From Candidatus Latescibacterota bacterium (GTDB lineage Bacteria; Latescibacterota; UBA2968; UBA8231): a stretch of 57,052 bases of DNA. Below the pieces are notes generated by a model. The model searched no databases. It was given only the letters and a program-made list of their open reading frames with translations, and was not told the DNA's origin. Of this stretch, positions 35,697 through 44,539 are shown piece by piece (position 1 is the first letter of the stretch; each line of letters begins with the position of its first letter). The stretch is taken from positions 1-57,052 of the forward strand of contig JAJDUT010000091.1 of NCBI GenBank assembly GCA_022826515.1. The letters run 5' to 3'. Made by a program: the position numbers and the translations under genes.

Positions 35697-38600
35697 TCAG
35701 ATGTTTTTGCGGCCCAGTGCCTCGATCTGTCGCTTGAGCGCCGCGGCGATCTCGTAGTATATCTCATAGGGACTCAATGCTTCGGCAGATTCCTTAAAAG
35801 AGGTGGTTTCTAGGGGAGAGCCAAAGAGCAGGCGCAAAGGGTGGCGCGATGGTGTGCGCGTCCCCTTGGGCAGGGCTTCGTGGGTACCGGCAATGTGCAG
35901 GGGCACTACGGGCGCATTCAGCTCGTAGGCCAAAAGCCCCACGCCCGCCTTAAACGGCTGTAGCTGGCCGTTGACTGAGCGCGTGCCTTCGGGAAAGACC
36001 AGCAGTGGGCGACGCATCCCCACTGATTGCCGCGCCCGCACCAAGCCGTCGGCAAAGTTGCCTTGGCCGTCGAAGGGGACGGCATTGGCAAAGGTGTACA
36101 AAAACCAGCGCAGTTCGGAGTCGGCGAGGTAGTGCTCGCTGGTGGCGATATTGAGGTGATCCACGTGGGAGCACACGGCCGCGTACACGCAGGCACCGTC
36201 GAGGTGGCTGGTGTGATTGGCGGCAATCAGGTAGGGCCGATCTTGGGGCAAGTGCTCTAGGCCGCCGGCCCGGAAGTCGAAAAAGCGGCGGAACAAAGAG
36301 CCGCCGGTCTCCCACAGAATTTCTTGCAGCATATTTTTGCCGGCCTCGCTCTCTGGCTCGGCACTCGGCTCGGCGTGCAAGATGCTCGACCAGTACGCGG
36401 GCGACTGCTCCACTTCCCAGTCCATCCCATCTTGCAAGTGAACTTCCAGCCGTGCCAAGACGCTGCGGAGCGTGTCCTGTGGCTGTAAAAGTCCATCGAC
36501 TTGAGTCCCCAGCCGTTGGCCGAGCCACGCGGCAAATTCTACGGCCATCAGCGAATCCAGCAAGGTGTCGAGTGGCGCATCCAGGTGAGCGGCTACCTCC
36601 TCGGTGCTCAGCCCCGCGAGCAGGCCGATTTGGCGCTGGATCGCCCGCTCCCATTCCGGCAGAGCCGTGCCCGGGCAGTCTTCGCGCTCAATGGCGGACA
36701 ACAGGGCTTGGCGGTTCACGGTGCCGTCGTCTAGCCTCGGCAGGGGTCGGGTCCAAAAGTGCAAGTGTTGGATCCGGTGATGGCTGGGCAAGGTGCGCGA
36801 AATTTCGTATGAGCGCGCTTGGATGGCCTCGCGCAAGTCGTCGGCGTCGCGGGTGAGCACGGCTATGCCGTGTACTTCTTCGCCCCCGGTGCGCGCCGAA
36901 GGCACGCCGACTACGCTTAGCTCGGCTACGTGCGGCAAGTCGTGATAGAGCGACTCGACTTCGCGGGGATAGACATTGTGGCCAGCCCCATTGACGATCA
37001 GGTCTTTGCTCCGCCCCTCGACGAAGAGATAGCCGTCGTCGTCGAGGCGGCCGAGATCGCCGGTGTGTAGCCATCCGTCGCGCAGCACCGCTTGGGTCAA
37101 CTCCTCTTGGGAGAAGTAGCTCTCCATGACGTTGGCACCGCGCACCAAAACCTCGCCGACGCCGCGCTCGTCTGGCTCGGCGATTTGCACTTGCTGCCCG
37201 GGCAACATCTGTCCCACTGACCTGGCTCTGCCCTGATGGGGCGTGTTGACCGCCACGACGGAGGCCGCTTCGCTGAGGCCGTAGCCTTGGCAAATCGCTA
37301 CGCCGAGCCGCTCATACGTGCCGACGAGATCGTCGGACAGGGGGGCTCCGACGCTGACGACTCGCCGCAAAGCGGCCAGCCCCGTTGTGGCTTCGGCTCC
37401 GACGCGCTCGACGCGCTCGGACAGGACGTGCAGTAGGCGCGGTGCGGTCAACAGCATGGTCGTGCCTGTATCGCGCAGAGTGCGGAGCATCTCGCGGCTG
37501 TTGACGGCTCCTAAATACGTGATGGTGGCCCCACCGAGCAGCGGCAGCAGCAAGCCGCCGGTGCATTCGAGGACTTGGTGCAGCGGCAGGGTCGAGAGCA
37601 TGCGATCGGATTCGTAGATGCGCAGCACCTCGCCTTGGGCGAGGACGTTGGAGATGAGGTTGCGATGGCTCAACACCACTCCGCGCGGCTCGACGACCGA
37701 AGTGAAGATGATCGACGCTGTGGCGTCTGGATTGACCCTTGGTCGCTTCCAACGACCTTTTTTGGCGGACGCGGCTGGCTCGGGAGTGTGTCCGAAGGGT
37801 AGCCCATCGCGATCTACATTGAAAAAGGCCATTTCCTTGTGGGCTGCCACGCCCTCGGGCGAGAGCTTGGAAAAGCGCTTTTCCGCAGCAATCAGCGCCC
37901 GCGCTTGGACGAAGTCGCATAGTCTCCAGACGTCTTCATCGCGCATCTGCGGGCTGATGGGCACGACGGCTAGCCCAAGCAAGCTGGCCGCCATGTAGGC
38001 GACGACCCACTCCGGCCCGTTGTCCCCGCACAGCAGGACCCGCGCACCAGCCGACAGGCCCTGTGCTTGCCAACCGCGCGCCACGCGCTCGGCGCGGGTG
38101 AGTAGCTCGTTGTAGCTGATCCGCGTCCAGCCGGATTGGCGCTCGATTTGCAAGGCCGTCTTGGCGGCGTAGCGACCGCAGGCCCAGCGCAACAGGTCCG
38201 GAATTGTGCGGATGCTTTCCTCAATGCGCCAGCGCTGCTCCTCGCCTCCCACTTCGCTCGGTGCCGCGCTCAATGGCTCTTGATCGTCGTCGGACCCGCC
38301 CAGTTCGTGGCGTCGGAGGCCGGGTAGGTGGGTCTTTTGATAGTATTGATACCAGTCGATCCGCCGCACGTCCATGTTGAAGATCCGCTGCTCCTCGGGG
38401 GGCAGTGACTCGTAGAGGGCCAACATGCGCTTGGCTTCATAGCGGCAGTCGAGGGTCGTGTACGGGCTGAACAGGTCGATGAAGTACTGGACGCGCTTGA
38501 GTCGCGTCTTGAGCGCGGCCAATCGGCGCTTTTTCTGGGCCGGTGCCCAGCGCTCGGGCAGGCACTCGTAGAGCTTTTGCTTTAGCTCCAGCGGATAGAG

Positions 38601-39884
38601 GTACTTCCAGTTGAAAGCGCGCTGGAAGCGGGCCACTGTCGGGAAGGTCCAATCCACTAATTCGGGCCGCGAGCCGTCTTTGTTGAGGAGGGGGTGTTCC
38701 TCAAAGTAGCCCTTGACGTACTTGAACATCCGGGTGTTGGGCAGTGGGTTTTCTCCGCTGGTTGCCGCGTGGAAGACCTCTACGGTGGAAGCCGTAGCCT
38801 GCGTGGCCGCGGCCAGCACGGTATTGACGACGATATCTACGGGCACCAAGTCCATGGGTGCGCCCATTGCGGCTGGGAAATCCGGGACGATTCCCCGCCC
38901 GTAGGCCACTATCAGGGGGTCGGTTACTTTGAGTCCGTGGATCCAGCCTGGATGCGGGTCTTCGAGCGCGCCTTCGGTGACGCTGGGCCGCACGATGGCC
39001 AGCGGCACTTGGCCGCGATTTTTGACGAGCAACTGCTCGCCCATGGCTTTGGTAAAAGTGTACACGTCATTCCAGCCGTGCTGCCGCGCTCGCCGCATCC
39101 CCTCCTCGACTAGCTCGCGCTCAATCCAGCGGCGACAGCGGTCGTCAATCAGCTTTTGCAAGCGGCTGTCCGAGAGCGTGCGACGGTGGCTCTGCTCGAC
39201 GATCTCGCGGCGGAATGCACGCTGTTGCTCGTCGCTTTGCGCTTGGTCGCGGATTGCCCGGCAGCGGGCTTGCGCGTCGGCGATTTCTTCTTCGGGGACG
39301 AAAGGTTGTGGCGGTGCGCTGCCGGCGATTAGGTGCTGAATCGTGCGGTCGATCGGCAGGGTGCGCTCGGGGACCGCGCCGGTGAGACGACCGTTGACGT
39401 ACGCGGTTGATACGTGGACTAAGACGGGATTTTTGCGGCCTTCGCGGGCCAGCCGCAACAGCTCTTGGGGTGCTAAGGTGTTGAATTGGATCGCCGAGTC
39501 GAGTGGTTCGTCAAAGGTGACGCTGGCCGCGTTGCCGATGATGAGGTCCACTTCCGCGAGCAACTCGTCGCGGGATGCTTCGTCTAGCCCGAGGCCCGGC
39601 TGCTGCATGTCGCAGGCGAGGGCGCGCACCTTCTGGCGCGCCGCGGCAAAGGCGGCTGGTTCCTCGCGGCGGAAGCGGTCGAAGACGACTAGCTTGAAAA
39701 GTTCGTCCAGCCGCTCCTCTACCGGCAGCGTGGTCCCTCCCGGACCCCGGCCGGGCCGCAACACGAGGTACAAGCGCCGCACGCCGGGCAAATAGCGCAG
39801 GATCTTGGCCGTCAGCCCCTGCCCGTAAAACCCGGTGCCGCCGGTCAGCAACACGGTGCGGTCCTGATAGAATTCTCTGATCAT
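35697..39884 (-). CDS. ElbD-like multidomain acyl reductase / adenylation / ACP / PlsC protein
   Basis: A 1395-residue fusion. Domain 1 (~1-530) is a fatty acyl-CoA reductase: TVLLTGGTGFYGQGL and YTFTK (YxxxK). Domain 2 (~555-1085) is an acyl-adenylating fold: GYGLSEAASV, WLHTGDLGRLDDDGYLFVEGRSKDLI. Domain 3 (~1110-1185) is an acyl carrier with LLDSLMAVEF, Ser for phosphopantetheine. Domain 4 (~1210-1395) is PlsC with NHTSHLD and FPEGTRS. This order resembles myxobacterial ElbD, which makes ether lipids, so alkylglycerol synthesis is the best inference. The adenylation P-loop and C-terminal Lys are degenerate (FTSVVEPRG; DDGTVNR). The start was set at 39884 by family (MIREFY); TTG at 39899 is possible. 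Confidence 0.8.
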   Translation of the reverse strand: MIREFYQDRTVLLTGGTGFYGQGLTAKILRYLPGVRRLYLVLRPGRGPGGTTLPVEERLDELFKLVVFDRFRREEPAAFAAARQKVRALACDMQQPGLGLDEASRDELLAEVDLIIGNAASVTFDEPLDSAIQFNTLAPQELLRLAREGRKNPVLVHVSTAYVNGRLTGAVPERTLPIDRTIQHLIAGSAPPQPFVPEEEIADAQARCRAIRDQAQSDEQQRAFRREIVEQSHRRTLSDSRLQKLIDDRCRRWIERELVEEGMRRARQHGWNDVYTFTKAMGEQLLVKNRGQVPLAIVRPSVTEGALEDPHPGWIHGLKVTDPLIVAYGRGIVPDFPAAMGAPMDLVPVDIVVNTVLAAATQATASTVEVFHAATSGENPLPNTRMFKYVKGYFEEHPLLNKDGSRPELVDWTFPTVARFQRAFNWKYLYPLELKQKLYECLPERWAPAQKKRRLAALKTRLKRVQYFIDLFSPYTTLDCRYEAKRMLALYESLPPEEQRIFNMDVRRIDWYQYYQKTHLPGLRRHELGGSDDDQEPLSAAPSEVGGEEQRWRIEESIRTIPDLLRWACGRYAAKTALQIERQSGWTRISYNELLTRAERVARGWQAQGLSAGARVLLCGDNGPEWVVAYMAASLLGLAVVPISPQMRDEDVWRLCDFVQARALIAAEKRFSKLSPEGVAAHKEMAFFNVDRDGLPFGHTPEPAASAKKGRWKRPRVNPDATASIIFTSVVEPRGVVLSHRNLISNVLAQGEVLRIYESDRMLSTLPLHQVLECTGGLLLPLLGGATITYLGAVNSREMLRTLRDTGTTMLLTAPRLLHVLSERVERVGAEATTGLAALRRVVSVGAPLSDDLVGTYERLGVAICQGYGLSEAASVVAVNTPHQGRARSVGQMLPGQQVQIAEPDERGVGEVLVRGANVMESYFSQEELTQAVLRDGWLHTGDLGRLDDDGYLFVEGRSKDLIVNGAGHNVYPREVESLYHDLPHVAELSVVGVPSARTGGEEVHGIAVLTRDADDLREAIQARSYEISRTLPSHHRIQHLHFWTRPLPRLDDGTVNRQALLSAIEREDCPGTALPEWERAIQRQIGLLAGLSTEEVAAHLDAPLDTLLDSLMAVEFAAWLGQRLGTQVDGLLQPQDTLRSVLARLEVHLQDGMDWEVEQSPAYWSSILHAEPSAEPESEAGKNMLQEILWETGGSLFRRFFDFRAGGLEHLPQDRPYLIAANHTSHLDGACVYAAVCSHVDHLNIATSEHYLADSELRWFLYTFANAVPFDGQGNFADGLVRARQSVGMRRPLLVFPEGTRSVNGQLQPFKAGVGLLAYELNAPVVPLHIAGTHEALPKGTRTPSRHPLRLLFGSPLETTSFKESAEALSPYEIYYEIAAALKRQIEALGRKNI

Positions 39885-39973
39885 AGCGGAAATGGACAAA
39901 ATCCCTATCCCGTGTCAGGACAGGGCGCAAAACGTTGTAATATAGAAGGCGGGATGCCCTGCCACAAGGAGGC

Positions 39974-40120
39974 TCACTGCTTTGGACGCCTAGGCTTATG
40001 GCCCTTGTTGTCGCGCCGATTCCGGTCTAGTCCCTGCTTGGTGATATAGGGGTGCTCGACCTGTTTTTCCAGTTCGCGGCGCTGGTCGGCCCAATCGATG
40101 TTTCGTTTTCGCTTGGCCAT
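39974..40120 (-). CDS. Small highly basic hypothetical protein (48 aa)
   Basis: An ORF beginning MAKRKRNIDWADQRRELEKQ and ending GHKPRRPKQ, rich in Lys/Arg with an amphipathic N-terminal helix. It precedes the ElbD-like gene by 89 bases on the same strand and is divergent from the lipid kinase gene. The sequence between the divergent starts contains the 8-bp palindrome TTGTACAA. No clear RBS. It looks like a nucleic-acid or ribosome-binding micro-protein, but the family was not recognised. Confidence 0.5.
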   Translation of the reverse strand: MAKRKRNIDWADQRRELEKQVEHPYITKQGLDRNRRDNKGHKPRRPKQ

Positions 40121-40184
40121 GTTTTGATGTTATCTTTTGTACAATTAATCTACGCGCAGGGCCGCTGATGAGACAACCCAAGCT

Positions 40185-41090
40185 ATGACCAAACACTGGG
40201 TTTTGATAGCCAATCCAACCGCGGGTAACGCCCGCGCCCGCTACGTCGCCGAGCAAGCCGCCTTGACTGTACAAGACGTCGGTCAAGCGGTTGAGTTGCG
40301 CTATACGCGGGCCAAGGGCCACGCAACCGAGTTGGCGCAGCAGGCCGTGGCCGAGGGCGCTGAACGGCTGGTGGTCTGCGGCGGCGATGGCACCATCAGT
40401 GAGACGCTCGCGCCCCTCGCGGGTTCGCACACGGCCTTGGGGTTGCTGCCCTGCGGTACGTGCAACGACTTGGCCCGCGCCCTCGATGTGCCGCTCCGCG
40501 TGGAAGCGGCCATCGGCAACTTGCTGAGCGGCGAAGTGCGCGCCATAGACTTGGGCCGGGCTGGCGACCGCTTCTTCGCCACGATCGCCGCCTTTGGCTT
40601 TGACGCCGAAGTCAACCGCCGCATGGAAAGTGCCCAAGGGCCGCTATCTGGGCGGATTCGCTATATTTGGGAAGCATTGCGGCACATCGTTAGTTACCAG
40701 CCGATCCAGGTTCGCCTCTGCGGCGACTTCGGGGAGATTGAGCAAGAGGTGCTGCTAGTATCTACTGCCAATGCGCGGAACTATGGAGGCGATTTGCGCG
40801 TTGCCCCAGATGCCGACCTCGGCGATGGCCTCTTCGACGTGGTCGTCGTCGATGCAGTGTCCCGGCGGGCGATTCTGCCGCTGATGATTCGCCTCTTTTG
40901 GCGAACACACGTCCGCCATCCAGCCGTGCGCGTCGAGCGCACGGCCCGCCTAGCGCTGCACACCGACGCGCCGCACCGCGTATATGCGGACGGCGACTAT
41001 TTAGACCAGACGCCGCTCGTGCTGGAAATTAGCCCGGCCGCGTTGCGGGTGGTGGTGCCAAGTTCTTGCTCGCAGGGGGTGCGTTGTTGA
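40185..41090 (+). CDS. Diacylglycerol kinase-family lipid kinase (YegS/DgkB-like)
   Basis: A 301-residue soluble lipid kinase. The nucleotide site shows IANPTAGNARA at the N-terminus, the glycine-rich CGGDGTISE (68-76 region) and PCGTCNDLAR (usual PxGTxND; extra Cys). The C-terminal part has the family's YADGDY motif. It would phosphorylate diacylglycerol, a sphingoid-like or another lipid diol. It is divergently transcribed from the ElbD-like/Lgt operon, which fits a lipid metabolism cluster. Confidence 0.88.
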   Translation: MTKHWVLIANPTAGNARARYVAEQAALTVQDVGQAVELRYTRAKGHATELAQQAVAEGAERLVVCGGDGTISETLAPLAGSHTALGLLPCGTCNDLARALDVPLRVEAAIGNLLSGEVRAIDLGRAGDRFFATIAAFGFDAEVNRRMESAQGPLSGRIRYIWEALRHIVSYQPIQVRLCGDFGEIEQEVLLVSTANARNYGGDLRVAPDADLGDGLFDVVVVDAVSRRAILPLMIRLFWRTHVRHPAVRVERTARLALHTDAPHRVYADGDYLDQTPLVLEISPAALRVVVPSSCSQGVRC

Positions 41091-41099
41091 TATTGCCCT

Positions 41100-41265
41100 T
41101 AGAAGCTGTCTGAAAATCCCTGGTGGCCTTCGCGCGGCTGCAAGCACGGCGGCCGGCGTTGGGCAAAACCACCCATATGTCGTCAATATGGGCGGCTTTG
41201 CCCGCCTTGTCCGCCGCGCTTTCGCGCGCGCTCGGGGCACACCCGGAATTTCCAGACAGCTTCTA
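41100..41265. mobile_element. MITE-like element with 13-bp perfect terminal inverted repeats
   Basis: TAGAAGCTGTCTG at 41100-41112 is the perfect reverse complement of 41253-41265. The similarity continues inward imperfectly to the centre, where CCCATAT and ATATGGG face each other across seven bases near 41171-41191. If the outer TA is the target duplication, the repeat is GAAGCTGTCTG, as in IS630/Tc1-type or IS5-like elements. No transposase is encoded in its 166 bases. It fills the gap between the lipid kinase gene and the MCE operon. Confidence 0.7.
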
Positions 41266-41305
41266 GGGGGCGGATTTCAATCACGACTTATTCCACAGCT
41301 TCTTT

Positions 41306-42283
41306 ATGGCTACCAGAGCACAGCAAATACGCCTCGGCATCTTCTTCTTGGTTTCGCTCGCCGTCCTCGCGCTGTTTTTCATCGTCGTCGCTGGCAGCCA
41401 TCTGCTGCGCCAGCGCGATACCTATTATATTGAGTCCAACTCGCCGGTCAGCGGCCTCAACAAAGGCGCAGCCGTCAAGTATTTGGGCTTTAGCGTCGGC
41501 CGCGTCGAGGACATTGCGATCGCGCAGGATAATCTCGCTACCGTGGTAATCGAGATTTCGGTCGAGCGGCGGCTGGCCGAAAACGCCATCCGCACCGACA
41601 CGCAGGCGCGAATGTCCTCGCTGGGGCTCACCGGCCTGAAGTCCATCGAGCTTTTCGGGGGCAGCGACGACGCCCCAGTTCTTCCCCCAAGGTCCACCAT
41701 TGTTGCAGGCGAGACCTTTTTTAGCAGTATGCAGGAGCGCGCCGAAGTGCTCAGCGCCAAGGTTGAACAAACCATCGACAACCTAAACGCGCTGCTGAGC
41801 AGCGACAATCAGCGTACTTTCAATGAACTGCTGAACAATGCGAGCAATCTGTTGGCCACGGCCAACGAGCTGGTCGAGAACAATCGCGCCGCATTCGACG
41901 AGACTGCGGCCAATATGGTGGCCGCTAGTCGCTCGCTCGCCAAAGCCAGCGCGACGGTGGCGGCGACGACCGATTCCCTGCACGTCTTGCTCGTGGGTGC
42001 AAAGTTGCAACAGACGGTTGACGACCTGCAAGTGACGATGCAGAAGTTGCGCCAGCAAATGGACGGTCCGGTTCCCCTGCTCGTCGCGCGGATGGACACT
42101 GTGCTAAGCCATATCGACCAGACCTTTGTGGGCATTGACCAGACCGTGGGGGCCAGTCGGCAGAATATCCTGCGCGCCATGCGGGAATTGGAGGAAACTT
42201 TGCAGAATATCCGCGAAACCACCGAACTCATCCGCGAGAATCCCGCGGTACTCATCCGAGGTAGCAGTAGTGAGGCCCAATAG
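41306..42283 (+). CDS. MCE/MlaD-family lipid-transport substrate-binding protein
   Basis: A 325-residue protein anchored by one N-terminal membrane segment (GIFFLVSLAVLALFFIVVAG, about 11-31). One MCE domain follows (~38-120): SPVSGLNKGAAVKYLGFSVGRVEDI and LGLTGLKSIELFGG. A long helical C-terminal tail (~150-325) has heptad-like Leu/Ala and Asn/Gln pattern. Such MCE proteins form hexameric rings that carry phospholipids between membranes. First gene of the operon; the next gene begins inside its 3' end. Confidence 0.88.
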   Translation: MATRAQQIRLGIFFLVSLAVLALFFIVVAGSHLLRQRDTYYIESNSPVSGLNKGAAVKYLGFSVGRVEDIAIAQDNLATVVIEISVERRLAENAIRTDTQARMSSLGLTGLKSIELFGGSDDAPVLPPRSTIVAGETFFSSMQERAEVLSAKVEQTIDNLNALLSSDNQRTFNELLNNASNLLATANELVENNRAAFDETAANMVAASRSLAKASATVAATTDSLHVLLVGAKLQQTVDDLQVTMQKLRQQMDGPVPLLVARMDTVLSHIDQTFVGIDQTVGASRQNILRAMRELEETLQNIRETTELIRENPAVLIRGSSSEAQ

Positions 42284-43025
42284 CCGAGTGCGCTGCTGCG
42301 CCCAAGTTCTCGTCTTGGCCGCAGTTCTGTCCGGCTGCGCCCAATTGCTAGGCGGCGACACCAAGTTGCCGCAACGGCGCTATTTTAAGCTGCATATCGA
42401 ACCCTTGCACAGTAGCGTGGAAAATTCCGAGCGCCCGTATCCTTTCCGCTTGCAGGTCAAAGGCTTTGAGGTGCCGCGAGCGTATGACCGCACCAACATC
42501 ATCCGCCGCCGCGATCAGTACGAGCTACAGCGCGACAACCTCCACTACTGGATGGAGCGCCCCAGCGACATGATTACCGATGCAGTCGAGCAGTACTTGC
42601 GCCAAGCCGACCTGTTTACCTATGTCGGCGGAGATCGCGATTTTTTTCAGCACCGCCCGGATTACGTGCTCAGCGGCTCGGTCAAAGCCATCGAGCGCTT
42701 CGACAGCGGCGACCTGTGGGCAGTCCATCTCGTTATGACGATGGAACTGGTAAGGCAGGAGGATGGCAAAGTGATATGGCAGGACGATTTCGACGAGGAG
42801 AAACAAGTGTTTTCCCCGGCCATGAAACACACGGTGGCCGCGTTGAGCGGGATTTTGGGACAGCGGATGCAAAAGGCGATCGGGGAGCTTGACTTCAAGT
42901 TCAGCAACAATCAGCGGCCCGCGCCCGTCGCGTCCAACGGAGAAACCGCACCAGCGGCCCGAGACACGGTGCTGCAAACCCAAGCCGAGTACTACGAACT
43001 CATACCGGGAAAGCTGGCTCCATAG
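42270..43025 (+). CDS. ABC-type transport auxiliary lipoprotein (PqiC/YmbA-like)
   Basis: A 251-residue lipoprotein. The signal peptide ends in the lipobox LSGC (VLVLAAVLSGCAQLLGG), so Lgt in this window is a likely modifier. The mature part opens RRYFKLHIEPL and contains ITDAVEQYLRQADLFTYVGG and the PDYVLSGSVKAIE strand, typical of the ABC_trans_aux fold in outer-membrane partners of MCE systems. The GTG at 42270 has GAGG eight bases upstream and overlaps the MCE gene by 14 bases. It probably sits on the inner leaflet of the outer membrane and docks the MCE bridge. Confidence 0.8.
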   Translation: MRPNSRVRCCAQVLVLAAVLSGCAQLLGGDTKLPQRRYFKLHIEPLHSSVENSERPYPFRLQVKGFEVPRAYDRTNIIRRRDQYELQRDNLHYWMERPSDMITDAVEQYLRQADLFTYVGGDRDFFQHRPDYVLSGSVKAIERFDSGDLWAVHLVMTMELVRQEDGKVIWQDDFDEEKQVFSPAMKHTVAALSGILGQRMQKAIGELDFKFSNNQRPAPVASNGETAPAARDTVLQTQAEYYELIPGKLAP

Positions 43026-43033
43026 GACTTGGT

Positions 43034-44539
43034 ATGTACAAGCTGCTCTACATCCTAATCGCCCTGCCGTTGCTCGTCGGTCCAGTCCGAGGCGATAGCT
43101 ACACTTGGATCGCCCCACCCGGACGCGGCCAACTCGAACAGGACCCAACGCTGATTCCCAAGGGCAAAGGGTTTCTGTTCGTGCCGACGATGACCGGCTC
43201 CCTCAACGAGCCGAGCTTTCTCGTCTTACAGGGCAACAGACCCATCCGCGAAGCCTCCCCCGGCACCGGCGTGTTGCTCTCGCCCGGCAACTACAAATTA
43301 CTGGTCGGCTCGGGCACGGACCTCCAGATGATGATCCGCACCGTACCAGTCCAAGAGGGCATGACGACGCTGGTAAAGCCCTTCTGGGCCGGGCTAGTCA
43401 TCAACGTCATGTCTGAGAACCGCACATCGATCAACGAATCCTATGAACTGTACCAGGAGTCCTCGCAGGAAAACTACGGTCTCGGTTTCGGTGTCGAGGA
43501 GGAGCGCGGCGAGGCGGTCAAAACTTGGCTCCTGCCTCCGGGCGTTTACTCGGTAGTGCGAGTCGGCGACAACGTATCGACCACCCGCAAGTTCAGCGTC
43601 CGCTTAGAGCCGGGCGAGCTGGTCCAGCGCAACCTAGTGGTGGACACCCGCGACAATACCTTCATCGGGTTCTACCCACCGGCGCAATATGGCCTCCTCG
43701 CCCAAGTAGCGGACTCGCACTGGAAGACCTCCTTGCAGCTAAGCGGCTCGCCCCGGCTTTCTACTTCGCAGAACACCATCGGTGCCGATCGTTCGGTGCT
43801 GGCCCTTTCGGCCGAGATTTTCGGCAGTAGCGTCTATAACACCGAGCGCCACTACGCCAATCTGCGGCTGGACTTTGAAGAGGGGTTCACCCGCGAGGAG
43901 GGCGACGACTTCCGCAAATCCGTCGATAAGTTCGAGATCCGCGCCACGTACATCTACCGGCTTTCCAAGCGAATCGGCCCCTATTTGCGCGGGGTGTTCA
44001 ACACCAAGCTATTCGCCACGGACGACCATTTCGACCCGCCGCATAATCTTCTGGTCCGCGACGGCGACCAGATCGAGTCTAAAATCGGCATTAGCGAATT
44101 TACGCTCTCGCCGCCTTTTAGCCCCCTTGAGCTGCGCCAAGGTATTGGCATCAACTCCCAAGTCATCAGCAGCTTTCCCTTGAACCTCGACATGCGCGTC
44201 GGTTTTGGGGCGCGTCAACACTATGTTACCGATACCTATGACCTAAATTCCTCCCGCACTATCGCCAGCAAATTGCAGGACAAGACCGCCACTGGCTTGG
44301 AAGCCGTGTTGCTTTTCCGGTCGCGGTTTTCGCGCCTTCCCAGCTTGGATTCGGAGTTTGACATCCTCATCCCGGCAACGGACACCGACACTTGGGAGTT
44401 TACTTGGGAAAACCGCTTGCGCTTGCCGCTTAGTCGCTTCGTCAACGTGGTCGTCGTCTTCGACTTCGAGCGCGAGCCGCCGGTCCAGCGGCTGCAATCT
44501 AGGCAACAGGTCCTGCTGCGCCTCAGCTATTTGCTATGA
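43034..44539 (+). CDS. Predicted outer-membrane beta-barrel protein of the MCE operon
   Basis: A 501-residue exported protein with signal peptide MYKLLYILIALPLLVGPVRG. Residues ~25-210 are a beta-rich periplasmic part (PKGKGFLFVPTMTGSLNEPSFLVL, then a G-x-Y-x-L-L-V-G-S-G pattern). Residues ~220-501 show alternating hydrophobic strands and end LLRLSYLL, an outer-membrane barrel-like terminus. No standard family was recognised. Being inside the MCE operon, between lipoprotein and permease, it is a candidate outer-membrane exit or entry port for lipids. The stop overlaps the next start by ATGA. Confidence 0.65.
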   Translation: MYKLLYILIALPLLVGPVRGDSYTWIAPPGRGQLEQDPTLIPKGKGFLFVPTMTGSLNEPSFLVLQGNRPIREASPGTGVLLSPGNYKLLVGSGTDLQMMIRTVPVQEGMTTLVKPFWAGLVINVMSENRTSINESYELYQESSQENYGLGFGVEEERGEAVKTWLLPPGVYSVVRVGDNVSTTRKFSVRLEPGELVQRNLVVDTRDNTFIGFYPPAQYGLLAQVADSHWKTSLQLSGSPRLSTSQNTIGADRSVLALSAEIFGSSVYNTERHYANLRLDFEEGFTREEGDDFRKSVDKFEIRATYIYRLSKRIGPYLRGVFNTKLFATDDHFDPPHNLLVRDGDQIESKIGISEFTLSPPFSPLELRQGIGINSQVISSFPLNLDMRVGFGARQHYVTDTYDLNSSRTIASKLQDKTATGLEAVLLFRSRFSRLPSLDSEFDILIPATDTDTWEFTWENRLRLPLSRFVNVVVVFDFEREPPVQRLQSRQQVLLRLSYLL

